64,000 nt of DNA from an uncultured Clostridia bacterium (lineage in GTDB: Bacteria > Bacillota > Clostridia > Oscillospirales > Acutalibacteraceae), in contig CANQGM010000004.1 of NCBI GenBank assembly GCA_947623205.1, positions 62,001 to 126,000 on the forward strand. The letters are read 5' to 3'. The notes beneath the pieces were generated by a model. The model made no database searches. It saw only the letters and a list, made by a program, of their open reading frames with translations, and was not told the origin of the DNA. Both the position numbers and the translations under genes were made by a program. Positions 8,964 through 17,663 of this stretch are shown here, in pieces (positions within the stretch are counted from its first letter, which is position 1; each line of letters opens with the position of its first letter).

Positions 8964-9044
8964 GTATTCATCTTACGCGTTTTGCAAAAGTTATTATATC
9001 AAACAATTATTTTTTTGTCAACGACTTTTACAAATATTTATTTG

Positions 9045-9073
9045 TTGTACTATTGTTCAGTTTATGATATTAT
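9045..9073 (+). promoter_or_regulatory. Putative sigma-A promoter of the DUF1015 gene
   Basis: TTGTAC (9045-9050), a 17-bp spacer and TATTAT (9068-9073), about 38 bp before the start codon. Confidence 0.5.
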
Positions 9074-9110
9074 AGGTATATTATAGTAAATTTTCTTTAC
9101 GGGGGTTTTT

Positions 9111-10400
9111 ATGGCAGTTATAAAACCATTTAGGGGTATGAGGTACAACACTTTAAAAGCCGGGGCAATTTCAAAGCTTTGCTGCCCTCCTTATGACATA
9201 ATCAGCGAACAGCAGCGATTTGATTACATCAGCGAAAACGAGTACAATATTATAAGACTTGAACTGCCAAAGGACGGCAGTGACCCTTATGCAACCGCCG
9301 CGGATATTCTTAAAATGTGGAAGGACAAGGGTATTCTTATTAACGAGGAAAAACCCGCAATTTACATTTATGAAGAAGAGTTTTCTGCATATAACACACG
9401 AAAAAGTATTAAGGGCATTATTGCACGTGTAAAGCTTGAGGAGTTTTCAAAGGGGATCATTCTGCCTCACGAATTTACTCTTTCAAAGGCAAAAGAGGAC
9501 AGAATGAATCTTATGAAGGCAACCAACTGCAATTTCAGTCAGATTTATGCGCTCTATATGGATCGTAACCATACTACGCTCGCAACTATTGACGAACAGT
9601 CAGGCTGTGCTCCGGAGCTTGAGTTCACTGACAACGATAATGTGACACATAGGCTGTGGATAGTTACAGACAAAGATATAATTTCAAAGCTTATTTCTGA
9701 CTTTGCGGACAGAAAGCTTTACATAGCCGACGGACACCACCGATATGAAACCGCTCTTAATTACCGGAATTATTGCCGTAATAACGGAATTTCAAAGGTG
9801 GGCGACGCTCAGGATTATCAGATGATTTACCTTGTGGATATGGAACATCCGGGTCTTGTCGTGTTTCCTACACACCGTCTTGTACGCAATCTTTCAGACT
9901 TTAACAAGGAAAAAGTGCTTGACGGATGCAGAAAATATTTTGACGTTACTGAAAAGCACGGAACATCAGATATGGAGTCTGAGCTTGCCGAACTTTATAA
10001 AAAAGGGAAAAAGGCGTTCGGTTTTTATTGCGGAAACAATAAGTGGTATCTTCTGGTTCTGAATAATACAGAAATAATGAAAGATATGCTTCCCAAAATG
10101 AGCAGGGCGTCGCAGCAGCTTGACGTAACGGTTTTACATACTCTTATTCTTGAAAAAATTTTTGGCATAGACAGGGAGAATATGGCAAACCAGGTCAATT
10201 TGACATATACAAAATTTTTCAGCGAAGCAATTTCGGCAGTAGACAGCGGAGATTTTCAATGCTCGTTTGTGCTTAACCCCACACGGGTAACGGAAATTCG
10301 TGACGTTGCCGCCGCAGGTGAAAAAATGCCGCAGAAATCTACTTATTTTTATCCAAAAATGATTACCGGAATGGTAATGAATGACCTTGGGGTAGACTGA
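9111..10400 (+). CDS. DUF1015 family protein
   Basis: The 429-residue protein matches the DUF1015 family as I know it. It has an N-terminal CCPPYDII segment, then LPHEFTLSKAKEDRMNL and the signature YIADGHHRYETAL, with a PTHRLVRNL segment later. The conserved His/Asp/Arg cluster in ADGHHRYE suggests a nucleotide- or metal-linked catalytic site. I do not assign a reaction. The SD is a poor GGGGG run nine bases upstream of ATG 9111. It is followed after 135 bases by the asparaginase gene, without a clear terminator between them. Confidence 0.85.
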   Translation: MAVIKPFRGMRYNTLKAGAISKLCCPPYDIISEQQRFDYISENEYNIIRLELPKDGSDPYATAADILKMWKDKGILINEEKPAIYIYEEEFSAYNTRKSIKGIIARVKLEEFSKGIILPHEFTLSKAKEDRMNLMKATNCNFSQIYALYMDRNHTTLATIDEQSGCAPELEFTDNDNVTHRLWIVTDKDIISKLISDFADRKLYIADGHHRYETALNYRNYCRNNGISKVGDAQDYQMIYLVDMEHPGLVVFPTHRLVRNLSDFNKEKVLDGCRKYFDVTEKHGTSDMESELAELYKKGKKAFGFYCGNNKWYLLVLNNTEIMKDMLPKMSRASQQLDVTVLHTLILEKIFGIDRENMANQVNLTYTKFFSEAISAVDSGDFQCSFVLNPTRVTEIRDVAAAGEKMPQKSTYFYPKMITGMVMNDLGVD

Positions 10401-10535
10401 TAAAAATTAAAAAGACTTTTATATATGCAAAATAAAAATAATGCCGTTAAGTATTATGGTAATTAAATAAGATTATGCCGGAAATAATGTTTAATATAAA
10501 TCTGTTTGCGCGCCGAAGATTGCAGAGGTGAATTT

Positions 10536-11513
10536 ATGAGAATTCTTGTTGTTTTTACAGGAGGGACAATCGGCAGCACAAAAACCGACGGAGTAATTTC
10601 CCCCGATAAAAGCAATTCATATTTATTACTTGATTTGTATGAGAAATTTGACAGCAGTGTGGATTTTGTTTGTGTTGAACCCTACACTATTTTAAGCGAA
10701 AATTTGAGCGGAGAAAATCTCTGTTTGCTTTACGACTGCATTACGGCAAATGATTTTGAAAAATATGACGGTGTAATTGTAACTCACGGAACAGATACGC
10801 TGCAATACACGTCGGCATTTTTGTCTTATTTATTCGGACTATGCAAAATTCCTATAGTGTTGGTATCTGCAAATTATCCCCTTGCAGATAAACGCTCAAA
10901 CGGATTTGATAATTTCAGAGCCGCAGTGGATTTTGTTAGAGCAAAATTGGGAAAAGGTGTTTTTGTTGCCTACAAAAATTACGGAGAAAATCCCAAAATT
11001 CATCGGGCGTCAAGAATTATTGCGCACAACGCATATGATGATAAAATTCAAAGCGTTTTTAATGAGTTCTGTGGAGAAATAGTAAACGGTACTTTTACAA
11101 AAAACATTTTTTACGGTGAAAAAGATGATGAAGTTAAAATTACTTTGCCCAAGCAGTTTGGCGAAACCTCTGATGTTCTGAAAATAAGTCCGTATGTCGC
11201 AATGAAATATCCCGCGCTTACTTCAGAGACAAAAGCCGTTTTGTTTGAGGGTTATCATTCGGGAACGCTTAACACCTCCGGCAGGGCGCTTAACGAGTTC
11301 TGCCAAAATGCCGACAAGCTTAACATACCGGTGTTTTTAACAGGTGCCTGCAAAGGTTTTTATTACGAAAGCAAAAAGCTGTTTGACAAACTTAAAATTA
11401 ATGTTCTGCCGCCCGCGTCACCTATTGCAATGTATATAAAACTGTGGCTGCTTAAAAAAGATAAAATCAATGATGTGTTTTTGTCCTGCGGCGGAGATTT
11501 TTTAAAAAATTAA
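10536..11513 (+). CDS. L-asparaginase family protein
   Basis: A cytoplasmic amidohydrolase expected to split asparagine to aspartate and ammonia; the family also contains glutaminases and amidases. The N-terminal TGGTIGST supplies the nucleophilic Thr, and VTHGTDTLQYT supplies the second catalytic Thr-Asp pair. I start at ATG 10536 with SD AGAGGTGA. A longer in-frame TTG at 10506 would place that SD inside the gene. At 325 aa it is normal for the family. There is no signal peptide. The middle third is less conserved than in the E. coli enzymes, so substrate preference is uncertain. Confidence 0.85.
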   Translation: MRILVVFTGGTIGSTKTDGVISPDKSNSYLLLDLYEKFDSSVDFVCVEPYTILSENLSGENLCLLYDCITANDFEKYDGVIVTHGTDTLQYTSAFLSYLFGLCKIPIVLVSANYPLADKRSNGFDNFRAAVDFVRAKLGKGVFVAYKNYGENPKIHRASRIIAHNAYDDKIQSVFNEFCGEIVNGTFTKNIFYGEKDDEVKITLPKQFGETSDVLKISPYVAMKYPALTSETKAVLFEGYHSGTLNTSGRALNEFCQNADKLNIPVFLTGACKGFYYESKKLFDKLKINVLPPASPIAMYIKLWLLKKDKINDVFLSCGGDFLKN

Positions 11514-11543
11514 CGACTGACTTAGCTGTCAGCCGTTTTTTTA
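11512..11543 (+). terminator. Intrinsic terminator after asparaginase
   Basis: AACGACTGAC pairs with GTCAGCCGTT (one G-U) and is followed by seven T. Confidence 0.85.
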
Positions 11544-11549
11544 TGTTAT

Positions 11550-12026
11550 TCAGTTAAGCAAAAATACACCAAAGTTAAGGTATGCTGCAAAGGTTACCCA
11601 AATTAAATAAGGTATTTGAAGCCAAAACGCAGTTTTGCTTATTTTTCTGAACTCAATCAGCATTATTATTATAAGTACCCACAAAATCATAATCCAGATA
11701 AAAGATAACAGATATGCGTCCAAGTTAAAAAACAGGATGGGCCAGATAAAGTTTACAACAAGCTGTATTGCGTAAACAGCCAATGCTTTTGTTCTGTTTT
11801 CATCTTGCGATTCATAGATAATGTAAGAAGAAATTCCCATCAATGTATATAGTATGAACCATACAATAGGGAACACGATTCCTGGTGGACTTAGAGGAGG
11901 CTTTGAGATTTGCTCAAACTGTTCCATAGAACCCATAGTCAAAAGACCTGCCAGGATACCTGTGCCAAGACTAATAGCAAGGCTTATTGCAAGGTGCTTA
12001 ATATTAATTTTGTGAATTGCTGACAT
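11550..12026 (-). CDS. tspO: TspO/MBR family membrane protein
   Basis: A 158-residue, five-helix membrane protein of the tryptophan-rich sensory/translocator protein family. The hallmark SKPPLSPPGIVFPIVWFILY follows the first helix. Family members bind tetrapyrroles and other hydrophobic ligands; the role in Firmicutes is not settled. SD GAGGTGAT precedes ATG 12026. It stands alone between two terminators. Confidence 0.9.
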   Translation of the reverse strand: MSAIHKINIKHLAISLAISLGTGILAGLLTMGSMEQFEQISKPPLSPPGIVFPIVWFILYTLMGISSYIIYESQDENRTKALAVYAIQLVVNFIWPILFFNLDAYLLSFIWIMILWVLIIIMLIEFRKISKTAFWLQIPYLIWVTFAAYLNFGVFLLN

Positions 12027-12039
12027 AATATCACCTCAA

Positions 12040-12079
12040 AAAAATTCTCACTTTACTATATGAAGTGAGAGTTTTTTTT
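12040..12079 (-). terminator. Terminator after the phosphotransferase gene
   Basis: AACTCTCACTT and AAGTGAGAATT arms, read on the minus strand, with T/A tracts on either side. It lies just upstream of tspO. Confidence 0.7.
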
Positions 12080-12111
12080 ATACAGAAATATTATATCAAA
12101 TGCGCTGCTTA

Positions 12112-12861
12112 TTACTGATATTCGCAAATATTTACCCATGAAAGCAAAAATTCACGCTCTTCGGGTTTGTCTTTTACAGACTGAGAGGCAGCTACAATCG
12201 GCAGCCACTCGTTAATGTACTGACGGGAAGTGTCTGTTTTTTCAGAAAAAAGATTAATATATTTTTCTGCAATTTCATCCTGTTTATTAAGACGGAATAA
12301 AAGATATGTCCTTGCCGCGTCTGCCGAACCGTTACCCTGTGTTGCGTGTGACCAGTCAATTACATAAGGCGTGCCGTCTGGCGTAATAATTACGTTGCTC
12401 GGGTTAAAATCGCCGTGACAAACCTTTGTGTGTTTCGGCATACCGTTAAGGCGTGTGTGCAGCTCGTATTTTGTAGCGGCGTCAAGATTTGTTGAGCAGA
12501 TTTTGCGTTTCATTTTGTCTTTGAGCTTGTTTAGCAGGGGAGCAGTTTTGCTTAAAATATTAATCTGAATATCCACAAACATATTAAGATATTCATCAAT
12601 TTTATCGGGGTTCTCGTCCATAAGCTGTGCAAGTGTTTTGCCTTCAATATATGTTGAAATAAGTGCCCACTTACCGTTGATTTTTGTTACTTCTTCAATT
12701 TTAGGAATATTAAGACCGGTTTCCTCAACTCTCGCCTGATTCAGAGCCTCGTTAAGAATATCAGATTTAGGAAAAGATTCATCAAAAACTTTTGCCACAA
12801 GATTATCTTCTCTATAAATAACTTTGTTTTTTCTTTCAGCAATAACTGTGTCTAATTTCAT
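12112..12861 (-). CDS. Aminoglycoside-phosphotransferase-like small-molecule kinase
   Basis: 249 residues of the protein-kinase-like APH/choline kinase fold. The catalytic loop is VCHGDFNPSNVII (HGDxxxxN) and the metal-binding Asp is in YVIDWSHA. An N-terminal strand (VIYREDNLVAKVF) holds the candidate ATP-binding Lys. SD AAGGAG precedes ATG 12861. Members phosphorylate antibiotics, sugars, choline or cofactors. Nothing nearby points to a substrate, and I would not call it a resistance gene. Confidence 0.8.
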   Translation of the reverse strand: MKLDTVIAERKNKVIYREDNLVAKVFDESFPKSDILNEALNQARVEETGLNIPKIEEVTKINGKWALISTYIEGKTLAQLMDENPDKIDEYLNMFVDIQINILSKTAPLLNKLKDKMKRKICSTNLDAATKYELHTRLNGMPKHTKVCHGDFNPSNVIITPDGTPYVIDWSHATQGNGSADAARTYLLFRLNKQDEIAEKYINLFSEKTDTSRQYINEWLPIVAASQSVKDKPEEREFLLSWVNICEYQ

Positions 12862-13089
12862 TTGTAATCTCCTTTTGGTATATAATTAAATATATTACTT
12901 ACCTTGGTTCTATTATACAATAACAAATATTAATAGTATAGTATGAAAAATAACAAAACTTGAAATAAAAATTTGTTCAATTAGTAACAGTAAATAAAGA
13001 TTTTTTACTTTGACAGCAAAAGAAGCTCCAATTTAATATAACGGATTTCATAAAACAGTATTAAAAACAGATTGGTTTCGGCAAGACTG

Positions 13090-13443
13090 TTATTTTGTTA
13101 GTTCATAACTTATATCCAGCAACTCAATTATATCTTTTTGTGAGACTGAACCGTCAAGACGGATTGTGATCCAGTTATCCTTGTTCATGTGGTAAGCAGG
13201 CAGAAAGCCATTTATGCCTAAATAAGAGCCAAGCAGGATAGGACCGCATTTGACATTCATAATATAAATAAACTCGTCCCCGGTCAAACCAAGACGCTTT
13301 TTTGGCAAATCCATTACAACGGCAAACCATTTTCCATTTTCCGGATGGCGCAGTACAAAATAGTTTGGGGATTTTCTCCATAAATATTCCGGTTTAACGT
13401 TATATTTTAAAAGCACATATTTAATCAGTTCCTGTTTATTCAA
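13090..13443 (-). CDS. MmcQ/YjbR family protein
   Basis: A 117-residue CyaY-like fold protein, recognisable by the central YLWRKSPNYFVLRHPENGKW and LDGSVSQKDIIELLDISYEL near the C terminus. Members are often annotated as DNA-binding, with little functional support. An SD of GAGGTGAT overlaps a possible GTG start at 13452, so I take the TTG at 13443 (giving MNKQELIKY), which sits at proper spacing. It is monocistronic by position. Confidence 0.8.
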   Translation of the reverse strand: MNKQELIKYVLLKYNVKPEYLWRKSPNYFVLRHPENGKWFAVVMDLPKKRLGLTGDEFIYIMNVKCGPILLGSYLGINGFLPAYHMNKDNWITIRLDGSVSQKDIIELLDISYELTK

Positions 13444-13760
13444 TAATATCACCTCATAAAACTAAAAGGTAAACGTGAACTTTTATTTCTCATCCGGTTG
13501 ATGTCCATAGTGTGATTTTGGAAACCGTTGTTTTGTTACTCTTAATAAAACATTATATCATATGAATGTAAAGAAATCTACTGTCGTTTAAGGCGGTTTA
13601 TCAAATTGTGTTCCTTAAATATTAATGCATATAGAAATTAGCTGGTTTTGGCGATTCTTTAATAAAAAATGTCCGGACGATATGTGATCGACCGGAGCAT
13701 TTTTATAATTAATTATTAGATTTTAGTCACCGCTGTGGTAGTTATTATATATTCCGAAAA
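13444..13760. other. Intergenic stretch between the YjbR-like gene and adhE
   Basis: 317 AT-rich bases. The adhE terminator at 13664-13706 is the only structure I can support here. Confidence 0.6.
13664..13706 (-). terminator. Terminator of adhE
   Basis: Read on the minus strand, AAAATGCTCCGG and CCGGACATTTT pair with one bulged base around a 15-nt loop. T-rich sequence follows. Confidence 0.7.
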
Positions 13761-16382
13761 TTAAACAGATTTGCTGTTGTCGCCGTAGTAAGCGTTAAGA
13801 TACATTTGCTTAATTTCTTTAAATAATGGATATCTTGGGTTGGCGCCTGTACACTGGTCATCAAATGCCTGTTCAGTCATGTCGTCGAGTCTGTTGATGA
13901 AGTCTGTTTCGTCAATGTTGTATTCCTTAATAGAGCTCTTAATGCCAACCTTTGCTTTAAGGTCATTTATAGCTTTAATAAGGTTTTCAACGCTTTCTTC
14001 GTCATTTTTACCCTTAATACCAAGATATTCGGCAATTTCTGCATAACGGCGGAGTGTTTTAGGATGGTCATACTGTGGGAACGTACCCATTTTTGCAGGA
14101 ACTTCAGAAGAGTTAAATCTTATAACCTGCTCAATCATAAGCGCATTTGCAACGCCGTGCGGAATATGGTGGAAAGAACCGAGTTTATGCGCCATTGAGT
14201 GACAAACTCCGAGGAATGCATTAGCAAATGCCATACCTGCCATTGTGGCCGCGTGAGCAACTTTTTCACGGGCAACGGGTTCATTCATTCCGTTGTCATA
14301 GCAAGCGGGCAGATACTCAAAAATGAGTTTAAGCGATTTTAAAGCAAGACCGTCTGTAAATTCGGTGGCCATAACAGACGCGTAAGCCTCAAGTGCGTGA
14401 GAAACAGCGTCAATACCCGAAGCCGCAGTAAGTCCCTTTGGTCCGCTCATCATATTATCGGCGTCAACAATAGCCATATTAGGCATAAGCTCATAGTCTG
14501 CAAGCGGATATTTTGTGCCTGTTTCCTGGTCAGTAATAACAGCGAACGGAGTAACCTCTGAGCCTGTACCTGAAGATGTAGGTACGGCAATGAAGTAAGC
14601 CTTTTCACCCATTTTTGGGAAAGTATAAATCCTTTTTCGAATATCGCAGAAACGCATTGCCATATCCATAAAATCAGCTTCAGGATGTTCATACAGAACC
14701 CACATGATTTTACCTGCGTCCATCGCTGAACCGCCGCCCATTGCTATAATTACATCGGGTTCAAATTTACGCATGGCCTCCGCGCCCTTTTGGGCGGAAG
14801 CAAGCGAGGGATCCGGCTCAACATCAGCAAAGGTTGTGTGGATTATTCCCATTTCGTCAAGTTTATCCGTAATCGGTTTTGTATAACCGTTTTTATAAAG
14901 GAAAGAGTCCGTTACTATAAAGGCCCTTTTTTTGCCCATTACATCTTTAATTTCCTGAAGTGCAACAGGCATACAGCCTTTCTTTATATATACTTTTTCG
15001 GGTGACCTGAACCAAAGCATATTTTCTCTCCTCTCGGCAACTGTTTTAATGTTGATAAGATGTTTAACGCCCACGTTCTCCGATACCGAGTTGCCTCCCC
15101 ATGAGCCGCAGCCGAGTGTGAGCGAAGGAGCAAGTTTAAAGTTGTAAAGGTCGCCGATACCACCCTGAGATGAAGGAGTGTTTACAAGAATACGACAGGT
15201 TTTCATACGAGATGCAAATTCATCTATTTTGTTTTTTTCATTTACAGCGTCCACATAAAGTGATGACGTATGACCGTAACCGCCGTCTGCAACAAGCTGC
15301 TCTGCCTTTGTAACAGCGTCTTCAAAATTTTCAGCCTTGTACATTGCAAGCACGGGAGAAAGCTTTTCGTGAGCAAACTCTTCGCTTATGTCAACACTCT
15401 CAACCTCTCCAATAAGAATTTTTGTTTCTTCAGGAACTGTTATTCCTGCAAGATTTGCTATTGTAACAGGTTTTTGTCCTACGATTTTAGCGTTAAGGGC
15501 GCCGTTGATAATTATAGTTTTTCTGATTTTTTCTGTTTCTTCATCGTTAAGGAAATAGCATCCGCGTGCTTTAAACTCCTTTTTAACTTTATTATATATT
15601 TTCTTTTCAACAATTACCGACTGTTCGGAAGCGCAAATCATACCGTTGTCAAAAGTTTTTGAATGAATGATTGAGTTGACTGCAAGAAGAATGTCGGCCG
15701 ATTCGTCTATAATAGCGGGCGTGTTACCTGCGCCCACGCCTAAAGCCGGCTTTCCTGATGAGTAAGCGGACTTGACCATTCCGGGACCTCCGGTTGCAAG
15801 AATGCAGTCAGACTCCTGCATAAGCATATTGGTCAGTTCAAGCGAAGGAACGTCGATCCAGCTTATAATGCCCTCGGGGGCGCCTGCTGCTACTGCCGCA
15901 TCAAGAACGACCTTAGCTGCCTCTATTGTGCATTTTTTAGCACGGGGATGCGGACTTATAATAATTCCGTTGCGTGTTTTAAGACAAATAAGCGTCTTAA
16001 AAATTGCCGTTGATGTAGGGTTTGTTGTAGGAATTACAGCTGCAATAACACCGATTGGTTCAGCAATTTTTTTAATTCCGTAAACTTTGTCCTCTTCAAT
16101 AACACCGCAGGTCTTAACATTTTTAAAAGAATTGTAAATATATTCGGAAGCAAAGTGGTTTTTAATAACTTTGTCTTCTGCAACGCCCATGCCTGTTTCT
16201 TCAACAGCCATTTTTGCAAGCGGGATCCTCATTTTATTTGCTGCGGTTGCGGCAGCAAGAAAAATTTTGTCAACCTGTTCCTGAGTATAGGTTGCATAAA
16301 TCTTTTGTGCTTGTTTGACTTTTGCTAAAGCTGCTTGAAAAGAATCTGTATTTTCTACGATTTGATACTCTTTTTTACTCAT
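13761..16382 (-). CDS. adhE: Bifunctional acetaldehyde-CoA/alcohol dehydrogenase
   Basis: Reduces acetyl-CoA to acetaldehyde and then ethanol, recycling two NADH in fermentation. The N-terminal half is an aldehyde dehydrogenase with its catalytic Cys in FDNGMICASEQSVIVE and NAD-loop segment VGAGNTPAII. The C-terminal half is an iron alcohol dehydrogenase with GGGSAMDAGK and metal-binding His residues in FLGVCHSMAHKLGSFHH. At 873 residues it is full length for AdhE, which forms spirosomes in other bacteria. ATG 16382 has SD AGAGGT. I saw no Rex-type operator in the short 68-bp upstream gap, which also holds the hairpin of the preceding gene. Confidence 0.95.
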   Translation of the reverse strand: MSKKEYQIVENTDSFQAALAKVKQAQKIYATYTQEQVDKIFLAAATAANKMRIPLAKMAVEETGMGVAEDKVIKNHFASEYIYNSFKNVKTCGVIEEDKVYGIKKIAEPIGVIAAVIPTTNPTSTAIFKTLICLKTRNGIIISPHPRAKKCTIEAAKVVLDAAVAAGAPEGIISWIDVPSLELTNMLMQESDCILATGGPGMVKSAYSSGKPALGVGAGNTPAIIDESADILLAVNSIIHSKTFDNGMICASEQSVIVEKKIYNKVKKEFKARGCYFLNDEETEKIRKTIIINGALNAKIVGQKPVTIANLAGITVPEETKILIGEVESVDISEEFAHEKLSPVLAMYKAENFEDAVTKAEQLVADGGYGHTSSLYVDAVNEKNKIDEFASRMKTCRILVNTPSSQGGIGDLYNFKLAPSLTLGCGSWGGNSVSENVGVKHLINIKTVAERRENMLWFRSPEKVYIKKGCMPVALQEIKDVMGKKRAFIVTDSFLYKNGYTKPITDKLDEMGIIHTTFADVEPDPSLASAQKGAEAMRKFEPDVIIAMGGGSAMDAGKIMWVLYEHPEADFMDMAMRFCDIRKRIYTFPKMGEKAYFIAVPTSSGTGSEVTPFAVITDQETGTKYPLADYELMPNMAIVDADNMMSGPKGLTAASGIDAVSHALEAYASVMATEFTDGLALKSLKLIFEYLPACYDNGMNEPVAREKVAHAATMAGMAFANAFLGVCHSMAHKLGSFHHIPHGVANALMIEQVIRFNSSEVPAKMGTFPQYDHPKTLRRYAEIAEYLGIKGKNDEESVENLIKAINDLKAKVGIKSSIKEYNIDETDFINRLDDMTEQAFDDQCTGANPRYPLFKEIKQMYLNAYYGDNSKSV

Positions 16383-16410
16383 TAAATTTACCTCTTATTT
16401 TTGCATAATA

Positions 16411-16438
16411 TATTTTAGGTTCAGCAAGACCTAAAATA
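16411..16438 (-). terminator. Hairpin after the LRR lipoprotein gene
   Basis: TTTTAGGT and ACCTAAAA form a perfect 8-bp stem with an 8-nt loop. The U tract is weak, so read-through into adhE is possible. Confidence 0.5.
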
Positions 16439-16450
16439 AAAACTTATTAC

Positions 16451-17161
16451 TTATTCTGTTTTTTCAAAATTAAAATTGTTATCATTTGCGTATTTTTGTG
16501 CATAAGAACCGTCGGGAGCTTTAATTGTTATTTTATTGGGACAATCACTTATTGCATTTTTTTCAATTAAAGTAACAGTTGAGGGAAGCGTTACCTCTGT
16601 AAGCTTTTGACACTGAAAAAATACATAGTAACTTATTTTAGTAAGTGTTTTACTTTCGGGAATTGTAATGCTCTTGAGTCCCGATGCCGAGAAGGTGTAC
16701 GTACCCAAATCTTTGACAGATGACGGAATTTCAATAGACTCAAGACTTCTGCAAAGATTAAATACATTTGTACCGAGGATTTCAAGATTTTTCGATAGTG
16801 TAACACTTGTAAGATTTTTACAGTTGTAAAAAGCATAGTCCTTAATTTCTTTTACTGTATCGGGAATTACAATGCTTTTAATTTCGGTACCGCTGAAAAC
16901 GCTTGTGCCAATTGCTGTGACCTTATAATTGTTGTAAGAGTCCGGTATTGTGACATCTTCGTCAGAACCCATATACTTTGTAAGCATAAGCTCGTTGTTA
17001 TTAATTATAAAAAATCCAAAGGTGTCATTTTTTAAATCTGGTGTTGTTTCTTCAATTCTGTAGCCCGGTTCCTGGTTTTTTGAGCATCCGCAACCGGTTA
17101 ATCCAACTGCAAAAGATGAAAACAAAACGCATGAAAAAAGGGCGCATAAAATTCTTTTCAT
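16451..17161 (-). CDS. BspA-type leucine-rich-repeat lipoprotein
   Basis: A 236-residue surface lipoprotein. The signal peptide ends at lipobox LTGC (Cys24). From about residue 75 to 215 it carries LRR_5/BspA-type repeats of the form IVIPDTVKEIKDYAFYNCKN and LESIEIPSSVKDLG. Such repeats mediate surface or host/substrate contacts in gut bacteria; the ligand is unknown. SD AAAGGAT lies about 11 bases from ATG 17161. It is upstream of adhE on the same strand, but no functional link is obvious. Confidence 0.85.
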   Translation of the reverse strand: MKRILCALFSCVLFSSFAVGLTGCGCSKNQEPGYRIEETTPDLKNDTFGFFIINNNELMLTKYMGSDEDVTIPDSYNNYKVTAIGTSVFSGTEIKSIVIPDTVKEIKDYAFYNCKNLTSVTLSKNLEILGTNVFNLCRSLESIEIPSSVKDLGTYTFSASGLKSITIPESKTLTKISYYVFFQCQKLTEVTLPSTVTLIEKNAISDCPNKITIKAPDGSYAQKYANDNNFNFEKTE

Positions 17162-17218
17162 AATATAAGGATCCTTTCAAATACGCTTACATACAGTAAG
17201 CTTATATAATGTAATATC

Positions 17219-17248
17219 ATTTTATCATCTTTGTTAAATAATTGTCAA
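17219..17248 (-). promoter_or_regulatory. Putative promoter of the LRR lipoprotein gene
   Basis: On the minus strand TTGACA (17248-17243), an 18-bp spacer and TAAAAT (17224-17219). It is a good sigma-A match. Confidence 0.55.
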
Positions 17249-17583
17249 TGTTTTTTTAGGTTTTTTTACACTTTTATCGTGTTATATAATAATTGTAAAA
17301 TCATTACGAAGTTATTGTGTCAAAAGTAACAAAAGACCACAAATAAGTTTTTGATAGTCTTGTATTATATAATTTTTTTAATAAAAGTGATGTGTGTTTT
17401 TTAAAATTATATATCAAAAATTATCACTTTTTCATTTAATCAATATACTGTTATAAGAAGATTTATTTTCTTTATGAACTGCATTAAATGCAAATATGAA
17501 AATAACCAGTTTTTAAAAACGTGTTATAAATCATTTGGTAAATTCATAGAATTTGTCAAATCCGGTATTAATTCATTGCAAAT

Positions 17584-17612
17584 TTGTGGTTAGGTGATAA
17601 AATATATATTGT
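17584..17612 (+). promoter_or_regulatory. Putative promoter of the cation/proton antiporter
   Basis: TTGTGG (17584-17589), 17 bp, TATTGT (17607-17612). A moderate match, about 50 bases before the TTG start. Confidence 0.4.
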
Positions 17613-17663
17613 TAAATAATTGTACATATATATAGAAATTAAGGAATAAAATGGGGTGTATTT

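Larger units (their letters stand above)
17162..17663. other. AT-rich divergent intergenic region
   Basis: About 500 bases hold two putative promoters, one for each flanking gene (entered separately). I looked for a ydaO/c-di-AMP-type leader before the antiporter and saw no conserved core. Nothing else is supportable. Confidence 0.6.

Noticed and set aside
12112..12861. Aminoglycoside resistance gene
   Set aside because: The fold matches, but the protein has no specific similarity to a known resistance enzyme that I can recognise, and the family is broad.
16383..16450. Rex operator before adhE
   Set aside because: No TTGTGA-N6-TCACAA-like palindrome in the gap; only a weak terminator hairpin of the upstream gene.
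17162..17663. c-di-AMP (ydaO) riboswitch before the antiporter
   Set aside because: No conserved riboswitch core could be found in this AT-rich region.
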